A DNA stretch of 21,689 bases from JACCTH01 sp050741915 (GTDB lineage Bacteria; Actinomycetota; Acidimicrobiia; Spongiisociales; ZC4RG35), in assembly GCA_050741915.1 (NCBI GenBank), contig JBOGEX010000152.1:1-21689 (forward strand), read 5' to 3'. Made by a program: the position numbers and the translations under genes. Under the pieces are notes generated by a model. It worked only from the letters and a program-made list of their open reading frames with translations, had not been told where the DNA came from and searched no databases. Below are positions 21,666-21,689 of this stretch, one piece after another; position 1 is the stretch's first letter; each line of letters starts with the position of its first letter.

Positions 21666-21689
21666 GTGAAGGTTTGCGCGGCCCAGAGC
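21666..21689. repeat. Palindromic repeat copy 4, cut by the window end
   Basis: These last 24 bp, starting GTGAAGGTTTGCGCGGC, are identical to 20551-20574 and give the left arm, the loop and the start of the right arm. The rest should lie just outside the window. Confidence 0.85.

Overview
The window looks like chromosomal DNA of a high-GC actinobacterium, probably uncultured and Acidimicrobiia-like. The signs are frequent GTG starts, dense GTGA/ATGA stop-start overlaps, an F420-type LLM oxidoreductase, C-terminal SLH repeats of the actinobacterial kind, an apparently leaderless regulator gene and an AbiEi/DUF559-type protein. The taxonomic guess is inference. No rRNA, tRNA, CRISPR array or complete insertion sequence was seen.

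Layout. (1) 31-3569: a secreted DUF4331-CHRD-SLH protein diverges from a membrane-anchored TPR protein. (2) 3566-5616, minus strand: an SsnA-like amidohydrolase coupled to an LLM-class oxidoreductase. The SsnA-like protein lacks the usual N-terminal segment and begins in an 18-bp tandem repeat. (3) 5618-6671, plus strand: a compact ArsR-SRPBCC regulatory module. It has a near-consensus promoter, an operator palindrome over the start codon, a 120-bp MITE-like element with a 6-bp target duplication, and a strong hairpin terminator. (4) 6770-12605, minus strand: a tightly packed operon in the order D-3-phosphoglycerate dehydrogenase-like (SerA), DUF1015, N-carbamoyl-D-amino-acid hydrolase-like, and a fused [2Fe-2S]/molybdopterin xanthine-dehydrogenase-type enzyme. 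(5) 12628-20482, plus strand: a divergent operon with two consecutive PLP fold-type II enzymes, a 36-codon VOC-like mini-ORF, a second ureido/nitrilase hydrolase, a guanine/cytosine-type deaminase, a fused FAD+[2Fe-2S] subunit and a molybdopterin subunit of a second xanthine-dehydrogenase-type enzyme. (6) 20486-21689: a family of palindromic repeats on both sides of an AbiEi/DUF559-type gene.

How the genes may work together. SsnA, two molybdenum hydroxylases, a purine-type deaminase, two N-carbamoyl hydrolases and PLP lyase-like enzymes resemble, in enzymatic logic, the E. coli ygeW-ygeX-hyuA-ygfK-ssnA-xdhD purine/ureido catabolic region. The gene set here is different: there is no hydantoinase, carbamoyltransferase, carbamate kinase or YgfK in view. 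I propose a two-operon actinobacterial route that opens a purine or related N-heterocycle, removes carbamoyl groups and feeds a three-carbon amino acid or hydroxyacid to the PLP and SerA-like enzymes. This is inference. The ArsR-SRPBCC module appears to have been inserted into the minus-strand operon, cutting off the 5' end of the ssnA-like gene.
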